Of a DNA stretch of 64,000 bases, positions 10,465 through 17,981 are shown one piece after another (within the stretch, counting starts at the first letter, position 1; the number at the start of each line of letters is the position of its first letter). The notes under the pieces were generated by a model, which saw nothing but the letters and a program-made list of their open reading frames with translations, made no database searches and was not told the DNA's origin. Where the stretch lies: NCBI RefSeq assembly GCF_900099645.1, contig NZ_FMTL01000002.1, positions 124,001-188,000 of the forward strand, given 5' to 3'. A program made the position numbers and the translations under genes. Origin of the DNA: Pseudomonas peli (GTDB lineage: Bacteria; Pseudomonadota; Gammaproteobacteria; Pseudomonadales; Pseudomonadaceae).

Positions 10465-10836
10465 CTAGCGATGTCCAGCGAGGGTGATAGACACCGACTC
10501 GGCAAAGCGCAGGGCGTGCAGTTTATCCACTTCAACCTCGGCGTAGCGTACGTCCGGGTTGGCCATCACCAGGTCGAGAATTTCCTGGGTCATGCGCTCG
10601 AGCAGGGCGAAGCGATGCTCTTCAACATGGCGGATCACGGCCTTGGTGATGGTGCGGTAATTCAGCGCGTGGTCGATGTCGTTGTCCCGTACCGCCTCTA
10701 CGGCGGGATAGAGAATGGTCAGGTTGATCAACACATCCTGCTTGTTGTTGATCTCCTCTTCCTTGATGCCAATGTAAGTGCGCAGGCGCAGGTCTTTGAC
10801 GCGGATGCGGGCCATCCCAGGTTCCAGTCGCGGCAT
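10465..10836 (-). CDS. folX: Dihydroneopterin triphosphate 2'-epimerase
   Basis: This 123-residue protein resembles E. coli FolX more than FolB, sharing the [30 protein letters not shown] and [17 protein letters not shown] segments. FolX epimerises dihydroneopterin triphosphate to the monapterin form. It is the last gene of folM-folE-folX, and its start overlaps the folE stop (TAATG). Together the three enzymes make tetrahydromonapterin, known in Pseudomonas as the cofactor of phenylalanine hydroxylase. Confidence 0.92.
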   Translation of the reverse strand: MPRLEPGMARIRVKDLRLRTYIGIKEEEINNKQDVLINLTILYPAVEAVRDNDIDHALNYRTITKAVIRHVEEHRFALLERMTQEILDLVMANPDVRYAEVEVDKLHALRFAESVSITLAGHR

Positions 10837-11396
10837 TACTTGCTCCGTCCGATCAGTTGCAGGAATTCATGGCGAGTGTTGCAGGATTCGCGGAAGGCTC
10901 CAAGCATCACCGAGGAGGTCATTACTGAGTTCTGCTTCTCCACGCCGCGCATCATCATGCACATATGCTTGGCTTCGACGACCACGGCCACGCCGGCGGC
11001 ATTGGTGACCTGCTGAATCGCGTCGGCGATCTGCTTGGTAAGGTTTTCTTGGATCTGTAAGCGCCGCGCGAACATGTCGACGATGCGCGCGACCTTCGAC
11101 AGGCCGAGCACCTTGCCGGTAGGAATGTAGGCGACATGGGCCTTGCCGATAAACGGCAGCATGTGATGCTCGCACAGCGAGTACAGCTCGATGTCGCGAA
11201 CGATCACCATCTCGTCGTTATCGGACTCGAACAGCGCGCCGTTGACCACCTCTTCCAGGCTTTTGTGGTAGCCATTGCACAGGTATTGCATCGCCTTGGC
11301 AGCACGTTTTGGCGTGTCCAAAAGGCCTTCGCGTTCAGGGTTTTCACCGACGCCAAGAAGAATCTCACGGTAGTGATTGGGCAGTTCTGGGGTCAT
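10836..11396 (-). CDS. folE: GTP cyclohydrolase I
   Basis: A 186-residue GTP cyclohydrolase I, which makes 7,8-dihydroneopterin triphosphate from GTP. Zinc ligands are in [10 protein letters not shown] and in the later HMCMMMRGV segment; the [17 protein letters not shown] helix is also conserved. The start at 11396 follows GAGGA with suitable spacing. It lies 22 bp after folM and overlaps folX by one base. Its setting suggests a monapterin-dedicated copy, as opposed to the folate housekeeping gene. Confidence 0.95.
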   Translation of the reverse strand: MTPELPNHYREILLGVGENPEREGLLDTPKRAAKAMQYLCNGYHKSLEEVVNGALFESDNDEMVIVRDIELYSLCEHHMLPFIGKAHVAYIPTGKVLGLSKVARIVDMFARRLQIQENLTKQIADAIQQVTNAAGVAVVVEAKHMCMMMRGVEKQNSVMTSSVMLGAFRESCNTRHEFLQLIGRSK

Positions 11397-11418
11397 TGCA
11401 GGATCCTCGCGGCCGGGT

Positions 11419-12129
11419 TCATTTGAGATGACGGCCGCCGTTGACAGTAAGGGTTGTGCCGGTGACATAGGGGTTGTCGAGCAGGTAGCGCAAGCTTTGG
11501 TAGATCACCTGTGGCCCTGGTTCGATGCCCAGTGCCGATTTGTTGAGGGTTTTGGCGCGGTACTCGGCATCGTCGTCCGGGTTGAACATGATCAGCGCCG
11601 GGGCGATACCGTTCACTTTGATCTGCGGGGCGAAGCGTGCAGCAAATGACAGCGTCAGGCTGTCCAGCCCAGCTTTGCTGGCGCAATAGGCGGACCGGTT
11701 GGCGCTGCCCTTGCGTGCCACGTCATCGCTGATGTGCACGATATCTGCCGGCGAGCTGCGTTCCAGCAAGGGTTGGCAATGCAGGTTGATCAAATAGGGG
11801 GCGAGCATGTGCACGCTGAACAATCGCTGAAACGCCGCAGCTTCTTCGCCAGGCGTTTCCACCAGCCAATCGGAGGCGTTGTGCACAATGGCGCGCAGGC
11901 TGTCAGTGTGTCCTTTGAGTTGTTCGATAAACGCCAGGATTCCCGCCTCGTCGGCAAAATCAGCCTGTAGGGCCAGGGCACCGCGTTGCCGGAGTCGATC
12001 GATGCCGTCGCGTTCACTGCGGTAGGTCACGATCAGCGCGTGGCCGTCATCCAGCAGGCGCTCGGCACAGTACAGGCCAATACGCTGGCTAGCTCCGGTT
12101 ATCAGGATGGGTGCGGCGCTGGCGCTCAT
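11419..12129 (-). CDS. folM: Dihydromonapterin reductase
   Basis: This 236-residue short-chain dehydrogenase has the NADPH motif ITGASQRIG at residues 9-17 and the catalytic YCASK motif. Sequence and operon place it as FolM, which reduces dihydromonapterin to tetrahydromonapterin. It is the first gene of folM-folE-folX on the minus strand. A promoter-like TTGTAC/TATAAC pair with a TTGTACAA palindrome lies about 110 bp upstream and may place the operon under the LitR-type regulator nearby. Confidence 0.9.
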   Translation of the reverse strand: MSASAAPILITGASQRIGLYCAERLLDDGHALIVTYRSERDGIDRLRQRGALALQADFADEAGILAFIEQLKGHTDSLRAIVHNASDWLVETPGEEAAAFQRLFSVHMLAPYLINLHCQPLLERSSPADIVHISDDVARKGSANRSAYCASKAGLDSLTLSFAARFAPQIKVNGIAPALIMFNPDDDAEYRAKTLNKSALGIEPGPQVIYQSLRYLLDNPYVTGTTLTVNGGRHLK

Positions 12130-12228
12130 GGTCGACTCGGCAGAAGGAAAAAGGTGGGTTCAGCGACGCTGCGCCGGGTTACCTGACCAGTAAGACGCGG
12201 CCTCGACTGAACCAGGAGTAAAGTTATA

Positions 12229-12272
12229 CCAGCAATGTGCTTTGTACAACCATGCGGCCAGTACGGGTACTG
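12229..12272 (-). promoter_or_regulatory. folM operon promoter with TGTACA operator
   Basis: On the minus strand TTGTAC (12249-12244) is followed 15 bp later by TATAAC in an extended -10 context (TGG before it). The -35 lies inside the palindrome TTGTACAA at 12242-12249. A second perfect dyad, CAGTAC-GG-GTACTG, is at 12259-12272. The TGTACA motif matches sites at 12357, 13133 and 14257, arguing for shared control by the regulator at 13212. Confidence 0.55.
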
Positions 12273-12356
12273 CGTCTAAACGGCTTAATTTGCCTATTTC
12301 ATTGAGCTGTATCGGTATTTTTTGTGGATGAGGGCTGAATAAAATTGTTTTAATCG

Positions 12357-12381
12357 TGTACAAGTTTGGTTTTCTTGTACA
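12357..12381. promoter_or_regulatory. Paired TGTACA sites, TGTACAA-N11-TTGTACA
   Basis: A perfect inverted pair: TGTACAA at 12357-12363 and TTGTACA at 12375-12381. It ends only 3 bp before the DUF6482-like start codon and lies upstream of folM on the other strand. It resembles, but does not exactly fit in spacing, the TGTACA-N12-TGTACA motif described for class II LitR regulators of P. putida (recalled, not checked). Confidence 0.55.
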
Positions 12382-12384
12382 GGT

Positions 12385-12690
12385 ATGCAGCGTATGAAGC
12401 CGTGGCAATTGAGTGTTGCAGTGCTGTTTGGGCGCGTGCGTCGTGTGGAAGTGCTCACGCTGCGCTGCTGCGGCTACAAGGTGCAGGTGATCAGTAGGGC
12501 AGGTCGCGTGCGCACGCTGGAATATGCCCCGGGCCGCCAGCTATGGCCTGGGTTGGCAATGCTTAAGGCGCGTCTGCGTGGCTGCGGTATCAGGCAAATG
12601 CTGTTGCTGCAGCCCGAGAGTCACGACGAAATTATTGGTCGCCCTGTACTGCTTGAGCCAGACCCAGGTCTGTGGATCACGTTGCGCTGA
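12385..12690 (+). CDS. Small DUF6482-like protein
   Basis: A 101-residue basic protein without signal peptide. The C-terminal segment LLLQPESHDEIIGRP, followed by a short strand, resembles DUF6482 proteins common in pseudomonads, whose function is unknown. The start could be 12385 or 12394; neither has a strong ribosome site. The gene sits between folM and the DCC gene, with a paired TGTACA operator ending just before its start. If transcribed from there it would have almost no leader, so expression may depend on an upstream promoter. Confidence 0.6.
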   Translation: MQRMKPWQLSVAVLFGRVRRVEVLTLRCCGYKVQVISRAGRVRTLEYAPGRQLWPGLAMLKARLRGCGIRQMLLLQPESHDEIIGRPVLLEPDPGLWITLR

Positions 12691-12694
12691 TGCG

Positions 12695-13120
12695 CTAACG
12701 CGATTTTTTGCTGACGTCGCATGTTGCATCCTTGCAGCGACGACTCGCATCCGGGTGGGGAAGCCAGTCAAGGTGTGGCCTTAGCCGGCAAAACAATCGA
12801 TAACCCAGTTCAAACAGTGGCCGCAATGCGGGCCATGTCAACGGCGTGGCCCAATGCCCAAGGCCCGCTGCGCGCCAGCTCCATAGCGTGGCATCCAGGC
12901 CGGTGACCCACTGGCCATCAGCGAAGCGGGCGTGCAGGAGGTTCTGCAGGGTTTCGCGGCTGTATCCGACGGACTCGGGGTGAAAGTCGTTGACGCTGAT
13001 ATCAACCAGGCACAGCCGTTGTACATCAGCACGCTGGCGCAACAACTTGATCTCGCGGGCGCACAGCGGGCAGTCGCCATCGTAGTAGAGGGTCAGGGGC
13101 CAGCTCGGTTGCATATTCAT
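12695..13120 (-). CDS. DCC-family thiol-disulfide oxidoreductase
   Basis: This 141-residue protein begins with YYDGDCPLCAREIKLL, the DxxC(P)xxC signature of the DCC (DUF393/YuxK) family, thought to be thioredoxin-like. A Trp-rich middle and a C-terminal RRCKDATC with two further cysteines follow. It is divergent from the LitR-like regulator across a short gap with TGTATA and TGTACA sites, and converges on the DUF6482-like gene. DCC genes are often neighbours of photolyase/LitR loci in pseudomonads (recalled). The substrate is unknown. Confidence 0.82.
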   Translation of the reverse strand: MNMQPSWPLTLYYDGDCPLCAREIKLLRQRADVQRLCLVDISVNDFHPESVGYSRETLQNLLHARFADGQWVTGLDATLWSWRAAGLGHWATPLTWPALRPLFELGYRLFCRLRPHLDWLPHPDASRRCKDATCDVSKKSR

Positions 13121-13132
13121 GGTCTAACTCTT

Positions 13133-13149
13133 TGTATAAGTCTTGTACA
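13133..13149. promoter_or_regulatory. TGTATA/TGTACA operator between DCC gene and litR-like gene
   Basis: TGTATA (13133-13138) and TGTACA (13144-13149) start 11 bp apart, one helical turn, as in the 11-bp nnTnTACAnnn repeats known for CarH. Reading leftward, a TTTCCA/TTATAC promoter for the DCC gene has a site in its spacer. Reading rightward, the pair lies about 65 bp before the regulator ATG, so autoregulation is plausible. Confidence 0.5.
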
Positions 13150-13211
13150 AAGTATGCTGGAAATAGCTGGGTTACAATGCGGCCAACATTTTTTCTGTGA
13201 TACCTGCGCCT

Positions 13212-14165
13212 ATGTCCGATCACGTTGGTAGTGCGTCCCTCGTTTCGAATGCTCTCAAGCAGGAAGAGTTATTTCCCATTCGTGAAGTGGCGCGCCTGAC
13301 TGGTGTCAATCCGGTCACCCTGCGGGCTTGGGAGCGGCGCTATGGGTTGATCCAGCCGACGCGCACCGACAGCGGTCATCGTCTGTATTCACAGGTCGAT
13401 ATCGAGTCGGTGCGCAGCATCCTGGCGTGGATCGAGCGCGGCGTTGCAGTTAGCAAGGTCGGTAAGATTCTGGCCAAAAGCAGTTCGATCAAATCAGCCA
13501 GCTCGCCAGTTTATGAAGAAGTCAGTGCCAGCGAATGGGGCGAGTGGCAAGCCCAGCTCCGCCGCGCCATCAGTGCCTTTGATGAAGTGCGCTTGGATCG
13601 ACTGTACGGCCAGATTTTCTCCAGCTATCCACTGCCCGTGGTGTTTCAGGACATCCTGATGCCGCTGTGGCAGGAGCTGTTGCTGCGCCAGGAGGAATAC
13701 GGCCAGACCAGCGAATGGCTGTTTTTCGACACCTTCCTGCGTGCACGTACGTTGCAGCGCCTGCAGGTGTTGCGCGCTCAGGTTGAGGAGCGTGTGCTGC
13801 TGGCGGCCTTGCCGGGCCACTGCCGCGAGTTGGAGCTGCTGGTAGCTGGGTTGCTGTTGAGCAGCGCCGAAACGGCGGTCAGCGTATTGGGCCTGGGCCA
13901 GCCGTTGGAAGAGCTAACGCTGATCTGTGAAAAAATGCAGCCCCAGGCGCTCGTGCTGTTCTCCAATCAGCCGCCCACTGATGATCTGCCTAAAGTGCTC
14001 TCGCGCCTTGCGCTGGCGCTGGATTGTCCGCTGGTGATGGCCGGTGACGGTGCTGACCTCGCCGAGGAAAGTCTCAGCGGCTCACCGATTGCCTGCTTGG
14101 GCAATGAAGGTCGCCTGATGCAGCGCCGCCTGCAGCAGTTTCTGGCGGGCCACCTAGATACCTGA
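13212..14165 (+). CDS. MerR-family regulator, LitR/CarH-like (probable class II)
   Basis: A 317-residue regulator with an N-terminal MerR HTH (residues ~21-88; REVARLTGVNPVTLRAWERRYGL is the recognition region) and a C-terminal half shaped like a cobalamin-binding module: a helical bundle (110-190) and a Rossmann-like part (~193-313). The WxxxxxxxxxEH motif that covers adenosyl-B12 in CarH is not intact here (W153, then E168-W169). That fits class II LitR proteins such as P. putida PplR1, which do not use B12 as sensor. ATG at 13212 is preferred over GTG at 13197. It likely binds the TGTACA sites around it. Confidence 0.78.
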   Translation: MSDHVGSASLVSNALKQEELFPIREVARLTGVNPVTLRAWERRYGLIQPTRTDSGHRLYSQVDIESVRSILAWIERGVAVSKVGKILAKSSSIKSASSPVYEEVSASEWGEWQAQLRRAISAFDEVRLDRLYGQIFSSYPLPVVFQDILMPLWQELLLRQEEYGQTSEWLFFDTFLRARTLQRLQVLRAQVEERVLLAALPGHCRELELLVAGLLLSSAETAVSVLGLGQPLEELTLICEKMQPQALVLFSNQPPTDDLPKVLSRLALALDCPLVMAGDGADLAEESLSGSPIACLGNEGRLMQRRLQQFLAGHLDT

Positions 14166-14256
14166 TTTCTCCACCAAGTACCCCTGAATTTGGGCGGCCT
14201 CCCGGCGGGTGGTCGCGCTTTGGCGTGCCCAGAAATTACTGTCGGTTTTAATTAGT

Positions 14257-14354
14257 TGTACAGCTTGTACAGAAAATTGCTTGCTATCTGGGTCTTTAGG
14301 CTATACAAAAGCTATACATTGTTTGTTTGTGTATAGCTTGTATCCATTCGTACA
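14257..14354. promoter_or_regulatory. Array of seven TnTACA-type half-sites
   Basis: Half-sites start at 14257 and 14266 (TGTACA), 14302 and 14313 (TATACA), 14330 (TGTATA), 14339 (TGTATC) and 14349 (CGTACA). Neighbours within clusters are 9-11 bp apart. The array fills the 207-bp gap between the LitR-like gene and the acyl-CoA dehydrogenase and overlaps possible -10 hexamers, so it probably represses or switches the dehydrogenase promoter. Confidence 0.6.
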
Positions 14355-14372
14355 GCTTGAGGACTCAGCAAC

Positions 14373-16151
14373 ATGACCCAATACCGCGCACCCCTTCGTG
14401 ACATGCGTTTCGTTTTTGACGAGGTGCTCGACGCTTATGCCACCTTGCAGTCGCTGCCTAGTCAGCGCGAGTTCGGAAACGACCTCGGTGGCGCCATTCT
14501 GGAAGAAGCCGCCAAATTGGCGGAGAACGTACTGGCCCCACTCAATGGCCCTGGTGATAAGCAGGGCTGTCAGTACGATCCGGAAAGTAAATCGGTCAAA
14601 GCACCGGACGGTTTCCGCGCTGCTTACCAACAGTTCGCCGAAGGCGGCTGGACCGCACTGGCCTGTACCCCCGAGTTTGGCGGTCAGGGCTTGCCCCATG
14701 TGCTGAACATGATGGTTGAGGAGATGGTTTGCTCGGCCAACCTGTCGCTTGGCATGTACCCAGGTCTGACTCATGGCGCGATCAATGCGTTGACCGCTCA
14801 CGGCGCCCGTGAATTGCAGGAACGCTACCTGCCAAAACTGATCAGCGGTGAGTGGACAGGCACCATGTGCCTGACCGAGCCACAGTGCGGTACCGACCTG
14901 GGCTTGATCCGTACACGTGCTGTACCTCAGGCGGACGGCAGCTATGCCATCAGCGGTACCAAGATCTGGATCACCGGCGGTGAGCACGATCTGGCGGACA
15001 ACATCCTGCACCTGGTATTGGCCAAGCTGCCCGATGCACCGGACAGCGTAAAAGGCATTTCACTGTTCTTGGTGCCCAAGTTCCTGGAAGACGGCAGCCG
15101 CAACCCGGCATTCTGCGGTGGCCTGGAACACAAAATGGGCATCAAGGGTTCAGCTACCTGCGTGATGAACTTCGAAGGGGCTCAGGGCTGGCTGATTGGA
15201 GAGCCGAACAAGGGCCTCAAGTGCATGTTCACCATGATGAACTCGGCGCGCTTGATGGTGGGCATGCAGGGGCTTGGTATTGCTGAAAGTGCTTACCAAG
15301 TCAGCCTTGGATTCGCCAAAGAGCGCCTGCAAAGCCGTTCGCTGTCGGGCCCGAAAGCCGCTGATAAACCTGCTGATCCAATCATCGTGCATCCGGACGT
15401 ACGCCGCATGTTGCTGCGCCAGAAGGTGACCATCGAAGGGTGCCGCGCTCTGGCCTACTTCACTGGTCTACACGAGGATGTGGCTCATGACCATGAAGAC
15501 CCAGCTGTGCGTGAGCAAGCCGATGATCTGGTGCAGTTGCTGACGCCGGTGGTTAAAGCCTTCCTCACCGACGAAGGCTTCAACAGTGCTAACGAAGGGC
15601 TGCAGGTACTGGGCGGCTCCGGGTTTACCGAGGACTGGGGCATCGAGCAGCTGGTGCGTGATTCACGTATCACACGAATTTATGAAGGCACCAACGGCAT
15701 TCAGGCGCTTGACCTCGTGGGTCGCAAGCTAGCGCTGGGTGGGGGACGTGCTGTGCGCAATTACTTCGCCCTTATCGAGGGTTGGCTCAAGGCGCATGCC
15801 GAGGCTGATCACGTAATGGCCGTGGGTGGTGCGCTCAAGCAACTGCAGCAAGCCACGATGTGGATTGCCACCGAAGGCATGAAAGATCCTGAGCAAGCGG
15901 GTGCTGCAGCGACACCTTACTTACGTCTGTTCGCCCTCACCAGCCTGGCCTGGATGTGGGCACGTATGGCCGCGGTGGCCAAATCCAAGCTTGCCGAAGG
16001 CAGCACAGAAATAGCCTTTTATGGCGCCAAGCTGAAGTCTGCAGACTTCTTTATGGCGCGCATCCTGACGGAAACCGACAGCCTGCTGGCCGAGGTTAAA
16101 GCTGGTAAAGCCACCTTGATGGCCTTCAGCGATGAGGAATTTGCTGCCTAA
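14373..16151 (+). CDS. Acyl-CoA dehydrogenase, long form
   Basis: A 592-residue member of the large acyl-CoA dehydrogenases, with an extra N-terminal cap (MTQYRAPLRDMRFVFDEVL) and a C-terminal helical extension, like the DmdC/PA0506 group. FAD-binding segments MCLTEPQCGTDLG and ITGTKIWITGGEHD-like are visible, as is the RIYEGTNGIQALDL segment near residue 430. It oxidises an acyl-CoA to the enoyl-CoA; the chain specificity is not readable. The unusual point is its control region, packed with LitR-type half-sites. Transcription ends at two or three stem-loops downstream. Confidence 0.9.
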   Translation: MTQYRAPLRDMRFVFDEVLDAYATLQSLPSQREFGNDLGGAILEEAAKLAENVLAPLNGPGDKQGCQYDPESKSVKAPDGFRAAYQQFAEGGWTALACTPEFGGQGLPHVLNMMVEEMVCSANLSLGMYPGLTHGAINALTAHGARELQERYLPKLISGEWTGTMCLTEPQCGTDLGLIRTRAVPQADGSYAISGTKIWITGGEHDLADNILHLVLAKLPDAPDSVKGISLFLVPKFLEDGSRNPAFCGGLEHKMGIKGSATCVMNFEGAQGWLIGEPNKGLKCMFTMMNSARLMVGMQGLGIAESAYQVSLGFAKERLQSRSLSGPKAADKPADPIIVHPDVRRMLLRQKVTIEGCRALAYFTGLHEDVAHDHEDPAVREQADDLVQLLTPVVKAFLTDEGFNSANEGLQVLGGSGFTEDWGIEQLVRDSRITRIYEGTNGIQALDLVGRKLALGGGRAVRNYFALIEGWLKAHAEADHVMAVGGALKQLQQATMWIATEGMKDPEQAGAAATPYLRLFALTSLAWMWARMAAVAKSKLAEGSTEIAFYGAKLKSADFFMARILTETDSLLAEVKAGKATLMAFSDEEFAA

Positions 16152-16162
16152 AACGACTGCGC

Positions 16163-16210
16163 AATCCGATAGCCACAAGTTCCGCCCATTTTCGGTTATC
16201 GGATTTTTTT
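16163..16210 (+). terminator. Terminator after acyl-CoA dehydrogenase
   Basis: A 12-bp stem with one wobble pair (AATCCGATAGCC with GGTTATCGGATT) is followed by seven T. The 19-nt loop is long, but the T tract is clear. Confidence 0.75.
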
Positions 16211-16218
16211 ATCCCTGC

Positions 16219-16269
16219 TGCAGGCTTTTAGCCTGCACTTTAGGCCCGCCTGATTGCGGGTCTTTTTTT
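16219..16269 (+). terminator. Tandem stem-loops, second with T tract
   Basis: TGCAGGC/GCCTGCA (16219-16237) is followed by GGCCCGC/GCGGGTC (16243-16262) and a run of seven T. With the hairpin at 16163 this makes an unusually strong end to the dehydrogenase transcript. Confidence 0.65.
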
Positions 16270-16291
16270 GTCTGTTAGTTGCGGTCGTTGT

Positions 16292-16903
16292 TCAGCCGTG
16301 GCGTGCCTGTGGTTGTTGTTCGCGTAGCAGGTGTTGCTGGTAAATGTAGTGGCGCAGCTGCTCATCGCCTTGCGGGTCGAGGGTATTTAGCTGATAGGCC
16401 AGCAGACCGTCTGCGGTTTCGCGGACAAAGATCCCCGATACGGCAATCGGTGCGTGTTCATCCACGGGCAACACCAGGTGAAAGCACTTCGGTGCCTTGC
16501 GCTGTGCGCGGTGTTCGATCAGCGCACCGTTCGCAGACAACTGATGAATCCACAGGTCACTCGGCTGTGTGTTGGGCTTATACAGCGGTAACGGCTCGGG
16601 CAGGGGCGAGCGCCATGCACGGTTGATCTCGCCTTCATCGATGATCTGCGGCGCGCCGAGCTGCAGGCAGGGTGCGTTGCGTTCATCCTGGCTAAGGTGC
16701 AGGTTGAAGGTGAGGTGCTGGTTGGCGATGTGCGCATGCAGGCTCAGCTGTTCATTGGCCGCACACTGCGACAGCAGTTCGCTGAGCTGTTTGCCCAGGT
16801 CAACTGGCATACCCGTTTGTCTGGGCGGCTCGCTGTTCGTGGGCTGATGCAGCTGGCGGATAAAGGCCAGTTCGGCCTGGGTCAGAAGTGCTTGTTCTTG
16901 CAT
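16292..16903 (-). CDS. Uncharacterised protein, possibly PilZ-like
   Basis: A 203-residue soluble protein that I do not recognise securely. The C-terminal half contains DLWIHQLSANGALIEH, close to the (D/N)xSxxG motif of PilZ domains, but the RxxxR motif expected before it is not clear, so c-di-GMP binding is doubtful. No signal peptide or membrane segment is seen. It lies 51 bp downstream of the LOV gene on the same strand and may be co-transcribed with it. Confidence 0.6.
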   Translation of the reverse strand: MQEQALLTQAELAFIRQLHQPTNSEPPRQTGMPVDLGKQLSELLSQCAANEQLSLHAHIANQHLTFNLHLSQDERNAPCLQLGAPQIIDEGEINRAWRSPLPEPLPLYKPNTQPSDLWIHQLSANGALIEHRAQRKAPKCFHLVLPVDEHAPIAVSGIFVRETADGLLAYQLNTLDPQGDEQLRHYIYQQHLLREQQPQARHG

Positions 16904-16954
16904 GGGAGCGGTCTATATCAAGCTCTGGAGCTGTTGTGACCGCTGATCTGGGGA

Positions 16955-17416
16955 TTAGTTAGTGCCGGTCGTCGCCTGCAAACGTGCCAGCTCGGCCTTG
17001 AGGACGGCCATCTCGGCTTCCAGCTCTTTGACCCGTTCCTGGGCTAGCACTTGTTCGGTGACGTTTTTCTGGATGCCGATGTAGTAGGTCAGCTGGTCGG
17101 CGTCATTAACCACCGGGGTGATTGACAGCTCGTTCCAGAACGGGCTGCCGTCCTTGCGGTAATTGCGGATGATCTGCCGGCACGGACGGTGTGCTTTTAC
17201 CGCCTCGCGAATGGCATCCAGGCCAGCTTGATCACGGTCGCCAGCCTGCAGAAAACGACAATCCTGATAAAGGATGTCTTCGCTGGCGTAACCCGTGAGT
17301 TTTTCAAAGGCGGGGTTGGCATAGATCAGGATGTTGTCGTCACCTTCCTGTTCGGCCACCACGATGCCGTCGTTGGAGGCGTTGATCACCAGTTGCAGCA
17401 GTTTGGCGTTGATCAT
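16955..17416 (-). CDS. Short LOV blue-light photoreceptor
   Basis: A 153-residue protein made of a single LOV (PAS) core and a C-terminal helix, closely resembling PpSB1-LOV of P. putida. The photoactive cysteine is C53 in YQDCRFLQ. Flavin-contacting N85 and N95 (NYRKDG, FWNELS) and Q116 (GIQKNV) sit at the same residue numbers recalled for PpSB1-LOV. Residues ~122-148 form the J-alpha coiled coil. There is no effector domain, so signalling must go through a partner; in P. putida PpSB1-LOV is reported to take part in class II LitR light responses. The LitR-like gene is 3 kb away. Confidence 0.9.
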   Translation of the reverse strand: MINAKLLQLVINASNDGIVVAEQEGDDNILIYANPAFEKLTGYASEDILYQDCRFLQAGDRDQAGLDAIREAVKAHRPCRQIIRNYRKDGSPFWNELSITPVVNDADQLTYYIGIQKNVTEQVLAQERVKELEAEMAVLKAELARLQATTGTN

Positions 17417-17528
17417 GAGGCGATTTCCCAGTCTATGTCGGCTGCATTCTAAAACATCCGGGCGGTCTGTCTACTTGCGGCATAATGCCGTGCTTATCGA
17501 TTTGGTTCTGACTGTTTCGGAGTTCTGC

Positions 17529-17981
17529 ATGAAAATCGCCATCCTTTCCGGCTCGGTGTACGGCACCGCAGAGGAAGTTGCTCGCCACGCCGAGCGTCTG
17601 CTCAAGGCCGCCGGCCATGAGGCCTGGCACAACTCGCGCGCCAGTCTGGCGGATATTCAGGCCTTTGCTCCTGAAGCTTTTCTGGCGGTGACGTCGACCA
17701 CCGGCATGGGTGAATTGCCGGATAACCTGCAGCCCCTGTACTACGCCATTCGTGATCATCTGCCGGCCTGGAGTGGCCTGCCGGGCGGGGTAATTGCCCT
17801 GGGCGACTCCAGCTATGGCGACACCTTCTGCGGTGGTGGCGAGCTGGTGCGTGAGCTGTATGCCGAGCTGGGCATCCGTGAAGTGCAGCCGATGCTGCGC
17901 CTGGACAGCAGCGAAAGCGTGACTCCGGAAACCGACGCCGAGCCCTGGCTGGCGGACTTTATTGCGGCGCTGCACGGCTGA
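17529..17981 (+). CDS. Flavodoxin (MioC-like)
   Basis: A 150-residue flavodoxin-like electron carrier. The FMN phosphate loop is SGSVYGTAEEVARHAE at residues 7-22; the TSTTGMGELPDN and LGDSSYGDTFCGGG loops hold the isoalloxazine ring. The start at 17529 follows GGAG. It is divergent from the LOV gene across 112 bp, where both promoters must lie. Its stop overlaps the start of the cupin gene (TGATG), so the two are coupled. Confidence 0.88.
   Translation: MKIAILSGSVYGTAEEVARHAERLLKAAGHEAWHNSRASLADIQAFAPEAFLAVTSTTGMGELPDNLQPLYYAIRDHLPAWSGLPGGVIALGDSSYGDTFCGGGELVRELYAELGIREVQPMLRLDSSESVTPETDAEPWLADFIAALHG

Noticed and set aside
12160..12408. 82-codon minus-strand frame upstream of folM
   Set aside because: It spans the operator sites and has no ribosome site or family resemblance.
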